In this document: in pieces, positions 42,563 through 51,858 of the stretch
How positions within the stretch are numbered: position 1 is the stretch's first letter
Layout of the letters: the number at the start of each line of letters is the position of its first letter
Source of the DNA: Poriferisodalis sp965208925
GTDB taxonomy: Bacteria; Actinomycetota; Acidimicrobiia; Acidimicrobiales; Poriferisodalaceae
DNA length: 64,000 nucleotides
Assembly (NCBI RefSeq): GCF_965208925.1
Contig: NZ_OZ242364.1
Coordinates: 372,001 to 436,000, forward strand
Direction of reading: 5' to 3'
The notes under the pieces: generated by a model
What the model saw: the letters and a program-made list of their open reading frames with translations, nothing else
What the model was told of the DNA's origin: nothing
The model's database searches: none
Position numbers and translations under genes: made by a program

Positions 42563-43687
42563 GTGACCCTGCTGGAGGCCCGCAGCGAGGCCGACGCGCT
42601 CGAGCAGCTGCACGCGCTCGGACTCACCGACGGTCTGCCCGTCGTCGTCCCCACGGCTGAGCGGGTAGCCATGATGGCGCTGGCCACCGGCCTCGACCCC
42701 GACCTCGAGCTGGGCGTGATGGGGCCCGCACACGGCGTGGCGAGCGTGGAGAAGGTCGCCACCGCTGCGGTGATGGCCGGTTGCCTGCCGGATCACATGC
42801 CCGTGGTAGTCGCCGCTGTCCGGGCGGTGTGCAAGCCCGAGTTCGATCTCACCGAGATGCAGAGCACTACCCACTGCACCGCGCCGCTCATCGTGGTGTG
42901 CGGGCCGGCCCGGCACCACTGCGGCGAGGTGGCATCCGGTTTCGGGGCGCTCGGGCCCGGTCATCGGGCCAATGCCACGATCGGCCGGGCGCTGCGGCTG
43001 GCGATGATGAACATCGGCGGCGCTCGCCCCGGCGTGTCCGACATGGCGCTGCACGGGCATCCCGGCAAGTTCACCTACTGCCTCGCCGAGGACACCGAGA
43101 ACAGCCCGTTCCCGCCGCTGCACACGACGTACGGGTACGCCGAAGACGACAGCGCCGTGGTGGTCGTCGGGGCCGAGGCACCGCACTCGACGATCTTCAC
43201 CGGCGACGCCGACGATCCCGAATCAGCCAGCAGGCTGCTGAATGTGATCGCCGCCGTGATGGCCAACCCGGGCAGCAACAACGCGCACCTGCGGCACGGC
43301 GCAGTCACGGTGATCATGAATCCAGACCACACGACGGTGCTGGCTCGAGCGGGGCTCACCCGCGAGGACATCCAGGCAGAGTTGGCTGCCCGTGCAACCA
43401 ACACGGCAGCCACGCTCGCCCATGTCGGGTCGGCCTTCTACCTCAACCGGGACGGCCCGCCTGATGAGCTGATCCCGATCCTGAAGGACCCCAGCCGGAT
43501 CGTGGTGTTCCAGGCGGGCGGCTCGGGCCTGTACACGATGGTGATGCCGTCGTGGTGCGCCGGCCCTCACCAGAACCCTGTCGTCCACGCCGAGATTGAT
43601 CTCGACCAAGCGTGCGAGGTGCCCTGGGCCGAGGCGCTTGGCCTCGGCCAATCAGACACCGCCGAGGTTGCAGGAGGAACAGCCTGA
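42563..43687 (+). CDS. Protein of unknown function, UGSC-selenoprotein neighbour
   Basis: 374 aa from GTG 42563, 22 bp after the selenoprotein. N-terminal LGLTDGLPVVVPT at about 20-31, then ASVEKVATAAVMAGCLPDHM, RANATIGRALRLAMMNIGG, HGHPGKFTYCLAED and NPGSNNAHLRHGAVTVI. Eight Cys residues (in AGC, AVC, THC, VVC, HHC, TYC, SWC, QAC) and several His are scattered, which would allow a metal or thiol site. No signal peptide. I recognise this as a conserved family of unknown function, seen with UGSC-type proteins elsewhere to my recollection; a search is needed to confirm. The stop shares a base with the next start. Confidence 0.75.
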   Translation: MTLLEARSEADALEQLHALGLTDGLPVVVPTAERVAMMALATGLDPDLELGVMGPAHGVASVEKVATAAVMAGCLPDHMPVVVAAVRAVCKPEFDLTEMQSTTHCTAPLIVVCGPARHHCGEVASGFGALGPGHRANATIGRALRLAMMNIGGARPGVSDMALHGHPGKFTYCLAEDTENSPFPPLHTTYGYAEDDSAVVVVGAEAPHSTIFTGDADDPESASRLLNVIAAVMANPGSNNAHLRHGAVTVIMNPDHTTVLARAGLTREDIQAELAARATNTAATLAHVGSAFYLNRDGPPDELIPILKDPSRIVVFQAGGSGLYTMVMPSWCAGPHQNPVVHAEIDLDQACEVPWAEALGLGQSDTAEVAGGTA

Positions 43688-44166
43688 TGAGCGAAGTGCC
43701 CCGGCCGCACGGAGGGCTGTGGTTCGAAGAGCTGACGCCGGGCCTGGTGATCCACCACCGGCTGCGGCGCACCATCACCGAAGCCGACAATGTCATGTTC
43801 ACCACCATGACCATGAACCCGGCGGCCCTCCACCTCGACTTCGAGTACGCGCGCACCGAGACCCAGTTCGGCAAGCCGCTGGTGAATTCGATGTTCACCG
43901 CCGCGGTCGTGGTGGGAATCTCGGTGCACGAGACCACCCACGGCACCACGGTGGCCAACTTGGGCTTCGAGCGCATGGACTTTCCTGCGCCCGTGTTCCA
44001 CGGCGACACGCTGCGAGTCGAGAGCGAAGTGATCTCGGCCCGCGCCTCGAAGAGCAAGCCCGACCAGGGCATCGTGCTGTTCGAGCACCGCGCCTACAAC
44101 CAAGCCGACACGCTGGTGGCCATCATGCGCCGCAACGCGCTGATGTGGTGCACGCCGAGTTCCTGA
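43687..44166 (+). CDS. MaoC-like hydratase/dehydratase
   Basis: 159 aa; ATG 43687 overlaps the preceding TGA by one base (TGATG). Hot-dog fold with TEADNVMFTTMTMNP, FGKPLVNSMFTA and FPAPVFHGDTLRVESEV. The first of these segments is the MaoC/mesaconyl-CoA hydratase active-site region, in which NP substitutes for the common GD/H motif order. Substrate would be an acyl-CoA or small unsaturated ester; unknown. Confidence 0.85.
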   Translation: MSEVPRPHGGLWFEELTPGLVIHHRLRRTITEADNVMFTTMTMNPAALHLDFEYARTETQFGKPLVNSMFTAAVVVGISVHETTHGTTVANLGFERMDFPAPVFHGDTLRVESEVISARASKSKPDQGIVLFEHRAYNQADTLVAIMRRNALMWCTPSS

Positions 44167-45152
44167 GCGCTGCGCAGCAGCTCGCCGACGGCGTGCTGTT
44201 CGAGCGCGCGCTCGACGTGGATGCCTCCGGCGAGGTGCCGGCCGGCAACCTGGATCTGTTCCGCGACGCCGGCTTCTACGGCCTGTGGACGCCCCGCGAG
44301 GTAGGCGGCTGCGGGTTCGACGAGCTCGAGCGGCTCCCGATTCTCGAAACGCTGGCGGGCGGCTGTCTCACCACTGCATTCGTGTGGGCGCAACACGGCG
44401 GCGGCTCTGCCAATGCGGCACGGATGCCGTCCGGATCGCCGCTGCATGCGCGCTGGGCCCGAGCGCTTGCAACCGGCCAGGCTCGCAGCGGGGTGGCCTT
44501 CGCACACATCCTGCGGCCCGAGCCGTGCCTGTTCGCCGAGCGCTCCGGCGACGGCTGGGTGCTGCGCGGCGTGGCGCCGTTCGTGACCGGGTGGGGCCAC
44601 ATCGACGCAGTGCTGGTGGCCGCCCATGAGGCGGACCGCCTGGTCTGGATGCTGCTGCCCGCGGACGAAGCTCCGACGCTGACCTCACAGCGGCTGCGCC
44701 TCGCGGCGGTGGACTCATCGGTCACCGTCGAGCTGCACTTCGACGGCCACGTCGTGGGCGACGACGATGTCGTGGAAGTCATCGACTACGAGGACTGGCT
44801 GTCGTTCTACCGGACCGGGTTGCGCACCAACGGGGCCCTGATGCTCGGCGTGGCTGGGCGGGCGCTCAAGCTGCTCGGCCCGTCCCCGCTCGACACCGAG
44901 CTGGATGCGGCACGCACTGCGCTGCAAGCCGCCGAGGTGGAAGAGATGCCCGATCGCCGGGCCCAAGTGGGCTACATCGGCGTTCGGGCAACCAGCGCTC
45001 TCGTGTCATCCGTCGGCGGGCGGGCGATCACGCTCGCCCACCACGCACAGCGTCTTGCCCGTGAAGCGCTCTTCCTGCTCGTGCAGGGCCAGACCGCCGA
45101 CATCCGGTCAGGCCACCTCCGGCGCCTCGGCGCCACCGAAAGCCAGTCCTAG
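44148..45152 (+). CDS. Acyl-CoA dehydrogenase-like flavoprotein
   Basis: About 334 aa from GTG 44148 (GTG 44145 also possible), overlapping the MaoC gene by 19 bp. N-terminal helical half (LFRDAGFYGLWTPREVGGCG, ETLAGGCLTTAFVWAQHGG) and middle beta segment (SGVAFAHILRPEP, RGVAPFVTGWGHIDAVLVAA) follow acyl-CoA dehydrogenase family order. It is shorter than the usual 380-400 and lacks the C-terminal GGTSE/QxxR signature, so it is a divergent member. Substrate unknown; the operon suggests a pathway with the MaoC enzyme. Confidence 0.78.
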   Translation: MHAEFLSAAQQLADGVLFERALDVDASGEVPAGNLDLFRDAGFYGLWTPREVGGCGFDELERLPILETLAGGCLTTAFVWAQHGGGSANAARMPSGSPLHARWARALATGQARSGVAFAHILRPEPCLFAERSGDGWVLRGVAPFVTGWGHIDAVLVAAHEADRLVWMLLPADEAPTLTSQRLRLAAVDSSVTVELHFDGHVVGDDDVVEVIDYEDWLSFYRTGLRTNGALMLGVAGRALKLLGPSPLDTELDAARTALQAAEVEEMPDRRAQVGYIGVRATSALVSSVGGRAITLAHHAQRLAREALFLLVQGQTADIRSGHLRRLGATESQS

Positions 45153-45991
45153 GGCAAGCCTGCGCCGGGGACGTCCACCCGGACTGTCTCGATCCGGCCG
45201 AGTGCGGGTGAGTCGGCCGGAGGCCGGGACGTGGGAGCGGTGACCATGTACAGCGTGCGGCGATCGTCGTCGCCGAGCATGCAGGCGAAGCAGTTCAGCT
45301 CCAGCTCGATCACGTCGGTCACCTCGCCGCCGTCGACGACTCGGAAGCAGCTTGCGTTGAGCGGGTCGGCCACCCAGATGCCGCCGGCTTCGTCCAGGCA
45401 GATGCCGTCGGGCACTCGCTCGCCCAGGTCTGCGAAGATCCTCCGGCCGCTCAGCGAGCCGTCGGATTCGATGTCGAACGCCGTCATCCGGCGGCCGTAG
45501 CTCTCCGCGATGACCATGTGGCGCCCGCTGGGATCGATGACCGTGCCGTTGGGGAAGTCGAATCCGTCGGGACCCGGCCGTGCGGTGCCGTCGGGGCTCA
45601 CGATCGCGAGCGTCGCCTGGGCGAACGTCTCCCCCACGCTGTCGTCGAACCCGAAGTTGCCGACATAGGCAGTGCCGTCGGCGGCCACCACCATGTCGTT
45701 GCACGGTCCGCCGGCAATGCCGGACAGGTCGGCGTGCAGCGACTCGTTGCCGTCGGCATCCAGCCGGCGAAGCTGCCGGTCCAGCATCGAGACGAACAGC
45801 AGGTCCCCGTCAGGCAGCCACCCCAGCCCTGACGGCTGCGTCGGCACCGTGTGCACAAGTTCTTCATGGCCGTCGGGAGTCACCGTGAAGATGCCGTGCC
45901 GGTAGAAGTCCGAGTACCAGAGCCGGTCGCCGCGCCAGCGCGGCCCTTCCCCGAATCGCAGCCCCGTCACCAACACGTCAGTCGTTGTCAT
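45149..45991 (-). CDS. SMP-30/gluconolactonase family protein
   Basis: 280 aa from ATG 45991. Six-bladed propeller family with metal-site Glu in LRFGEGPRW, GGPCNDMVVAADGTAYVGN (Asn), FPNGTVIDPSG (Asn) and VPDGICLDEAGGIW (Asp), all in the expected order. Members are lactonases or related hydrolases of sugar lactones. Convergent with the acyl-CoA dehydrogenase-like gene, sharing a CTAG as both stop codons. Confidence 0.88.
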   Translation of the reverse strand: MTTTDVLVTGLRFGEGPRWRGDRLWYSDFYRHGIFTVTPDGHEELVHTVPTQPSGLGWLPDGDLLFVSMLDRQLRRLDADGNESLHADLSGIAGGPCNDMVVAADGTAYVGNFGFDDSVGETFAQATLAIVSPDGTARPGPDGFDFPNGTVIDPSGRHMVIAESYGRRMTAFDIESDGSLSGRRIFADLGERVPDGICLDEAGGIWVADPLNASCFRVVDGGEVTDVIELELNCFACMLGDDDRRTLYMVTAPTSRPPADSPALGRIETVRVDVPGAGLP

Positions 45992-46278
45992 GGCCGCCGA
46001 CGCTAGCTGTGTGCCTGCGAATGCGGCGATGAGTGCGCTGGACGTCGACGCCGCACGCATCGGGGAATCGGCACTCGTCCCGGTTGGCTGGCGGGTCGCC
46101 GCGACGTCAGTGTCGCAGCCGATCCTGTGGACCTGCCCTGAATCTGCGATTGTCCGAGCGAGGCACCGCACCGTCGCGTCTGGCCCCACCGCGCACCTAT
46201 GGCATGCGGCGTGAAGGATGAGAACTCGCTCACCGTGATCATGAGTATTTATCCACTCATAGGGCCATAAATGTGTCT

Positions 46279-46307
46279 TTGAGCATTTGGCGGGCGTCGA
46301 TTATCTG
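46279..46307 (+). promoter_or_regulatory. Candidate sigma-70-type promoter
   Basis: TTGAGC (46279-46284) and TATCTG (46302-46307) with a 17-bp spacer, in an AT-rich part of the leader of the surface-protein gene, about 93 bp before ATG 46400. Confidence 0.35.
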
Positions 46308-46337
46308 GCATACTTCGACGTCAACTATTTCGCGCGT

Positions 46338-46367
46338 GAGGCCATCTGCGTTTGAGCAGGTGGCCTC
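46338..46367 (+). promoter_or_regulatory. Strong 12-bp leader hairpin
   Basis: GAGGCCATCTGC pairs with GCAGGTGGCCTC (one G-U pair) around a 6-base loop. It ends 32 bp before ATG 46400. No T tract follows, so an mRNA leader structure is more likely than a terminator. Confidence 0.5.
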
Positions 46368-46399
46368 TGTGGTGTCGATATGAGGTGTCGGCCGTGTCC

Positions 46400-49300
46400 A
46401 TGACCCCCCCCCCCCCGGGATTCCGTCCGTCGGTTTCGATGAGCGGGTCCACGGGATCGCGCAGGTTCACGGCCGTGCTCCTCGCAGCGGCGTTAGCCGT
46501 GGCTGCGCTGCCGCTGATCGCGACCGCACCGGCGCAGGCACAGTCCACTCCGTCAACGCTGGTGTCGAACCTGGATCAAAGCAGCTCAACGGCTGGCGCC
46601 CCGTTCACGGCCCAGAGCTTCACGACGGGCGCCGGGCGTTCCATGGTCTCAGACATCCAGGTGGTGCTGCAGGACCATTCAGGCTCGGCATCGGTGGCGC
46701 TGCGCGAGAACACGACCAGCGGCTGTCCGACCAATATCAACAACTGCGCAGGCGACCTGGTGGCGAGGTTCGCCAACCCGTCCAGCATCTCTGCTGGCAC
46801 CAATACCTTTACCGCGCCAGCCGGAGTCGTGCTCGCCGCCAACACCACCTACTGGGTGATGATCCACGAGGGAGTCAAGGGCGCCAGGCGGAGCATTCCC
46901 ACCACAAACTCCGACAATGAGGACACTGGGACTGGCGCAGCCGGCTGGACCGTCGGCGACGACAGGTTGGTCAGGGCCTCCGAGTCGGGCCAGCAGAGCA
47001 CCTGGCGCACAGAAGCGGCCTCGGCCAGGGTTGCCGTCAGGGGCACGCTGATCGCGCCGACGTTTGTGTCAGCGGAGGTGAACAGCACCAAGCTGTCGAT
47101 TGCGTTCAGCGATGCTCTCAGCACATCGTCGGTGCCGGCACCGGGTGATTTCCACGTCACGGTGGCCGGCAGCCGCCGCAATGTGGCCTCCAGCGGCGTG
47201 GCGATTGCCGACGACAAGGTGACGTTGACGCTGGCGTCTGCTGTGACGGTCGGCCAGACGGTGCTGGTGCGCTACACGAAGCCATCCAGCAATCCCCTAG
47301 AGAACGCCGCCGGCGTCGACGTGGAGACGTTTGCCGATCAGCACGTGACCAACAGCACCGCGCCAGTGATATCGAGCATCAAGATCGTGTCCAAGCCACG
47401 CAACGTCGTGACCATCAACCCGGGCACCCCCCAGGCGGAAACCCAGGCGCACTACTTCACCGGTCAACCGATCGTCGTGGCCGTGACCTGGAACGGCGCC
47501 GTGTCGTGGGATTTGACTGCCGCCGACGATTCTCAGCTGCGGGTGCGTCTGCAGATCGGGACCAACACCAGGACAGCAGAGCTGGTGACCGACGGCACCA
47601 AGAGCGGTACCGCTTCAACGCTGTGGTTCAGCTACACGGTTGCGAACGGCGACACCGACACTGACGGCGTAGCCGTCAGGCACGCCAGCAGTGGCAGCGA
47701 CAATACGATGAAGGTGATCAGGCACAGCGGCGCGAAGCTCAAGGGCGCCGTGGGAACCGACGCCGAGGAACGCAACGCCGGGCTGACCCACACGGGGCTC
47801 GGCGCGCAAGCGGGCCACCGGGTGAAGGGTTCCAGCAGCCCAGCAGCGATGAACACCCCGCCGACGGTCGACACCGATCCTGACACTGCCAACTCCCAGA
47901 CAGATTTCGGAACCTTCCACGCAGTTCCGGGCACCCTCGTCTCGATCAGAGAGGTCCAGCAGAAGTTCAGCGACCAGCACATGGACAACCTGCGCTTCAC
48001 AACGAGCTTGCCGCGCCGGGACGTATACTCGCAGGTGGAGTTCGGGACCGGCCCCGCTGATGGGTGGCTCTTCGTGGCAGCGAAGGAGAGCTGCGACCTC
48101 GCCGATCTCGTGCCCACGCTGCCGTTGAATGCCGACGGTCTTTTGGAGCAGAAGCTCAAGATCACGGCATTCGACCCGGACGGCGCGAGCGTCACCGCGA
48201 CTACGACGCTCTTCACGTCGGTGGCATGCCGTGAGTTGGTCAGCGCCACGGTGAACGGGACCGCGCTGACGCTGACCTACGACAAGACTCTGCCGAGGAC
48301 CGGCACATGGTTCAGCGCCTTGTCACGCGATCACTTCGAAGTGAAGGTGGACGGCACCGTGGCGACGCTGGCGAATGCCAAGCCCGCGGTCAGCGGGAAG
48401 ACGCTGACGCTCACGTTGGCGACGGCGGTGACTCGCAACCAGGCCGTCACCGCGAGCTACCAGCCGCCGCAAAAGCAGTTGCGCAGCTCGGTCGACCAGC
48501 GGGTCGTCAATGTGCTCGACACCGCGCCGACGGCCGCCACGATGAACGGCAGCACACTGACGCTCACCTTCAACAGGAATGTGGCGGTGGAGAGCGGCGG
48601 TTCGCTGGGAGATCTCGCCAAGGCCTTCGCGGCCAGCGGCGTGTACTGGGACTCCGATGACGGAGGCGGCGTCCCCCTGCGCAACGTGTCGCCCCAATCG
48701 GTGGCAGTCAGCGGCGACACCGTCACGCTGACCTTCGGCTCGGGCCACGGCACCACTGTCATCCCGGGCAAGCAGGTCACGGTGTCGTACCGGTCATCGG
48801 TCGCAAGGTTCCTCGATGCAGGCCTGCTCGACGCCGGCGACAACACCCGAGTGCCGAGCGTGTCGGGCTACGCGGTGACCAATACCACGCAAGGCACTGC
48901 TGCGCCGTTGCTGGTGTCGGGAGAAGTGGCGGGCACGGAGCTGACGCTGACCTTCGACTCCGACCTGGACAGCACATCGGCTCCGTCTGGGAGCCGCTTC
49001 CGCGTGTCGGCCGGCCCGGTCGACTTCTACGGCACACCCCGGTCCATCGCGGGCACGGGCACGGCGACCGTCAGCGGCAAGGCGGTGACAGTCACGCTGG
49101 CCTCCGCGGTGGCCCAAAGCGAGCCCGCCTACATCTGGTATCGGCAGGGCGCCGAAACCAACCCGCTGCGGGCGGCTTCCTCGGGGCCGAAGGTGGGGGA
49201 CATCTGGGGGCCGCGGGTCAAGACGCTCGACCGGACTGCGCCGACAGTGGTCGACAGCGTGGTCGCCGGGACATCCCTCAGTCTGTACTTCAGCGAGAAG

Positions 49301-51730
49301 CTGGACACCGGCTCGGAGCCGGCGGCGAGCGCCTTCAGCGTGACCGTGGCCGGCAGTGCCGTGATGGTGAGCGACGTCACGATGAGCGACGACGCCGTCA
49401 CCCTCACGCTGGGATCCGCTCCGGCCGACAGCGACACGGTCACCGTTACCTACACCCAGCCCGCGACGAGCCCGATCCGGGACCTTGCGGGCAACAGCGC
49501 CCCTACCGACACCAGCGCCCGGACGGTGACCAACGCCGGGTCGACCGACCCGGGCAAGCCGTCGCTCGCGGCTACGTCGCGAGCAGTGGCGGATCAGCTT
49601 GTGCTGAGGCTCACCTTCGACCAGGCGCTCGATCCGACGAAGGTTCCCGGGACGGAGGCGTTCACGATCGGGGGCACAGATCCGAGGAACGGCAACCGCC
49701 TCAGCATGAGCATCCGCCATGTCACGGTGCGCGGCTCGAAAGTGGAGCTGAGCGTCACTCCCGGGTTCCACGCCTGCGGGTTTGGCTACACCGTGAGCTA
49801 CACCAAGCCCAGCGAGAACGCATTGCGCAACGTGTGGGGTACCGAGGCAGATTCGTTCTCGCCGCAGGCGGTGACAAACCAGTGGGTCCACCGGTGCGGT
49901 CGCACAAGCGTCTCGGCAACACCGATGAGCGGCCCCCGTGGGAATAGCGGAGCCGACAGGTTGAACCTGGGTTTCGATCGGTCGATGAACCGTCGGCGCG
50001 CGCCGAGCCCAGATGGCTTCAGCGTGAGGTCGCGGACGCCCGGGGGTGCCCCTGCGGCGCCTGTCGGCGTCGAGAGCATCGAGTTCTCGCCCGATGGCAG
50101 GCAGTTGCAAATGGCTCTGAGCCGACGTCTCGATGCCGGTGAGCAGGTGACGGTGAACTACCGACAGCCTCGCTCCAACGCCGGGCTGTGGGATGCCGAC
50201 GGCAACCAGATCGCGCCGTTCTCGGCACAGACTGTGGTGCCCGGCGCGGCGCCGACCGTGACGGGCGTCGAGGTGATCTCCGATGCCGGCGACGACGACA
50301 CCTACGCCATGGGCGAGATCCTGCAGTTCCGGGTGACGTTCAGTGCTGCGGTGAACGTCACCGGCACGCCGACCCTGGGCATTGACATGGATCCCGCCCA
50401 CTGGGGTCGCAAGGATGCGGTCTACGCCGGTGGCAGCGGCACCGCCGAGCTCACGTTCGCCCACACGGTGATCGAGCCCAACTACTCGAGCCGGGGCATC
50501 GCCGTTCTGGGCGACACGCTGGCGCTGAACGGCGGCGCCATCCAGGCTGCAGCCGGCGAGGCCGACGCCGAGCTGGCCCACAGCGGTCTCGGCCACGACC
50601 CCGACCACAAGGTGAACTGGCGCCTGTCGCCGCCCGACCCGAACGGCAACCGGGCACCGGTCTTCAGCGGTGAGTCGGTCACCCACGACAATGCACTGCC
50701 CGGCTTCCTGGTGAGCGACACGGTGTCCAAGGACGACTTCTCCGACCCCGACGGCGACCCCCTGACGTTCACGCTGTCAGCCAGCCGCGACGACGTGGCG
50801 GTGACCGACGGCTACGGCTACATCGAGGGCTACGGCCGCATCTGGTTCCGCGCCAAGACCGCCTGCGCCCTCGCAGCGCTCGATCCGCCGGCCAGCGGCA
50901 AGCACGACACGGTGATCACCCTGACCGCCACCGACCCCGACGGGGCATCGGTGTCCGCGACCGCCACGTTCCGCACCAATCCCACAGAGTTCGCATGCCC
51001 CACGCTGTCGTCGGCCGCAGTGGACGGTTCCACGCTGACGCTCACACTCGCCGACGACGGGACGCTGCCCTTCACATTCCGGCAGCCCACCGCAGACGAG
51101 TTCGAAGTCGAAGCAGACGGCAGCACCGTGGCCCTCGCGGCCGCCGATGCCGTGTCGGTCAGCAACACCGAGATCGTGCTGACCCTCGCCTCGCCAGTGG
51201 CGGCAGGCCAGATCGTCGCCGTCAGCTACACGCCCGGCGAGGACTCCATGGCGGCAGCGTTCGACGACCAAGCGGTGACCAATAACACCCCGGCACCTGA
51301 CCTGCCTGTGACACCGAAGAAGCTCGACGCACTCGATGGGTCGGCTGAAGCCGAGGAATCGCCTGAGGCCGCCGAGCCGGTCTGCACCCCAGACCCCGAC
51401 GGCCCCATGACGCCGACCTGCGCAGCCGTCAGCGGCAACGAGCTCACACTCACCTTCAACCGCGACCTCGCAGCGATCGACGCCGCGACAGCCCCATCGC
51501 TGCGCTACGTGTTCCTCGTCGACGGCGCCCGCGACCGCAACGGCACCCCCGTCAATAGCCAATCGCCCAGCTCGGTCGCCGTCAGCGGCAACACGCTCAC
51601 CCTCACCCTCGGCACCGCCATCACCGCCGGCGACAACGCCACCGTCGCCTACTACGGCGGCCTCACCGACACTGACGGCACCGCCATCGTCGCCTTCACC
51701 ACCACTCTCACGACCACGCAGCGGGACTGA
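46400..51730 (+). CDS. Large secreted SwmB-repeat surface protein
   Basis: 1776 aa from ATG 46400; ATG 46439 is an alternative but has no Shine-Dalgarno, while gaggtg lies before 46400. Signal peptide with cleavage near APAQAQ (about residue 48). Residues about 50-220 resemble a choice-of-anchor R module (LVSNLDQSSS, YWVMIHEG). The rest holds at least eight SwmB-like beta repeats, each with LTLTFD/N...L, VxVSGxxVTLTLxSAV and a (V/A)xYTxP-type end, plus modules containing DPDG. No LPxTG or C-terminal membrane anchor, so attachment is unclear. Expected role is adhesion or surface structure. A C13 tract lies in codons 2-6. Confidence 0.85.
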   Translation: MTPPPPGFRPSVSMSGSTGSRRFTAVLLAAALAVAALPLIATAPAQAQSTPSTLVSNLDQSSSTAGAPFTAQSFTTGAGRSMVSDIQVVLQDHSGSASVALRENTTSGCPTNINNCAGDLVARFANPSSISAGTNTFTAPAGVVLAANTTYWVMIHEGVKGARRSIPTTNSDNEDTGTGAAGWTVGDDRLVRASESGQQSTWRTEAASARVAVRGTLIAPTFVSAEVNSTKLSIAFSDALSTSSVPAPGDFHVTVAGSRRNVASSGVAIADDKVTLTLASAVTVGQTVLVRYTKPSSNPLENAAGVDVETFADQHVTNSTAPVISSIKIVSKPRNVVTINPGTPQAETQAHYFTGQPIVVAVTWNGAVSWDLTAADDSQLRVRLQIGTNTRTAELVTDGTKSGTASTLWFSYTVANGDTDTDGVAVRHASSGSDNTMKVIRHSGAKLKGAVGTDAEERNAGLTHTGLGAQAGHRVKGSSSPAAMNTPPTVDTDPDTANSQTDFGTFHAVPGTLVSIREVQQKFSDQHMDNLRFTTSLPRRDVYSQVEFGTGPADGWLFVAAKESCDLADLVPTLPLNADGLLEQKLKITAFDPDGASVTATTTLFTSVACRELVSATVNGTALTLTYDKTLPRTGTWFSALSRDHFEVKVDGTVATLANAKPAVSGKTLTLTLATAVTRNQAVTASYQPPQKQLRSSVDQRVVNVLDTAPTAATMNGSTLTLTFNRNVAVESGGSLGDLAKAFAASGVYWDSDDGGGVPLRNVSPQSVAVSGDTVTLTFGSGHGTTVIPGKQVTVSYRSSVARFLDAGLLDAGDNTRVPSVSGYAVTNTTQGTAAPLLVSGEVAGTELTLTFDSDLDSTSAPSGSRFRVSAGPVDFYGTPRSIAGTGTATVSGKAVTVTLASAVAQSEPAYIWYRQGAETNPLRAASSGPKVGDIWGPRVKTLDRTAPTVVDSVVAGTSLSLYFSEKLDTGSEPAASAFSVTVAGSAVMVSDVTMSDDAVTLTLGSAPADSDTVTVTYTQPATSPIRDLAGNSAPTDTSARTVTNAGSTDPGKPSLAATSRAVADQLVLRLTFDQALDPTKVPGTEAFTIGGTDPRNGNRLSMSIRHVTVRGSKVELSVTPGFHACGFGYTVSYTKPSENALRNVWGTEADSFSPQAVTNQWVHRCGRTSVSATPMSGPRGNSGADRLNLGFDRSMNRRRAPSPDGFSVRSRTPGGAPAAPVGVESIEFSPDGRQLQMALSRRLDAGEQVTVNYRQPRSNAGLWDADGNQIAPFSAQTVVPGAAPTVTGVEVISDAGDDDTYAMGEILQFRVTFSAAVNVTGTPTLGIDMDPAHWGRKDAVYAGGSGTAELTFAHTVIEPNYSSRGIAVLGDTLALNGGAIQAAAGEADAELAHSGLGHDPDHKVNWRLSPPDPNGNRAPVFSGESVTHDNALPGFLVSDTVSKDDFSDPDGDPLTFTLSASRDDVAVTDGYGYIEGYGRIWFRAKTACALAALDPPASGKHDTVITLTATDPDGASVSATATFRTNPTEFACPTLSSAAVDGSTLTLTLADDGTLPFTFRQPTADEFEVEADGSTVALAAADAVSVSNTEIVLTLASPVAAGQIVAVSYTPGEDSMAAAFDDQAVTNNTPAPDLPVTPKKLDALDGSAEAEESPEAAEPVCTPDPDGPMTPTCAAVSGNELTLTFNRDLAAIDAATAPSLRYVFLVDGARDRNGTPVNSQSPSSVAVSGNTLTLTLGTAITAGDNATVAYYGGLTDTDGTAIVAFTTTLTTTQRD
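46404..46416 (+). repeat. C13 homopolymer in the first codons of the surface-protein gene
   Basis: Thirteen consecutive C directly after ATGA. Loss or gain of one C would move the ATG 46400 frame out of phase with the rest of the protein, which suits slipped-strand phase variation. Long C tracts are also prone to assembly error. Confidence 0.85.
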
Positions 51731-51858
51731 CTCCCACTGGCCGAGCAGCGAACTGCCTCGCAGCCGTACGCGCTCGCAGAGATTCGCTGAGCGTGCAGTG
51801 TCATATGCTGCATTATCGGACTCGTCCGGTGCGCATTTGCACGACGGGACGAAGGCGG

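Larger units (their letters stand above)
45992..46399. other. Gene-free 408-bp stretch before the large surface-protein gene
   Basis: No supported coding frame. From about 46225 it is AT-rich compared with its surroundings. It contains an inverted repeat ATGAGT (46241-46246) / ACTCAT (46255-46260), a candidate promoter (46279-46307) and a leader hairpin (46338-46367). All point to the right, towards the SwmB-repeat gene. Confidence 0.5.

Noticed and set aside
48794..50686. 630-codon minus-strand frame inside the surface-protein gene
   Set aside because: Antisense shadow of the SwmB repeats; Arg/His/Gly-rich with no recognisable domain.
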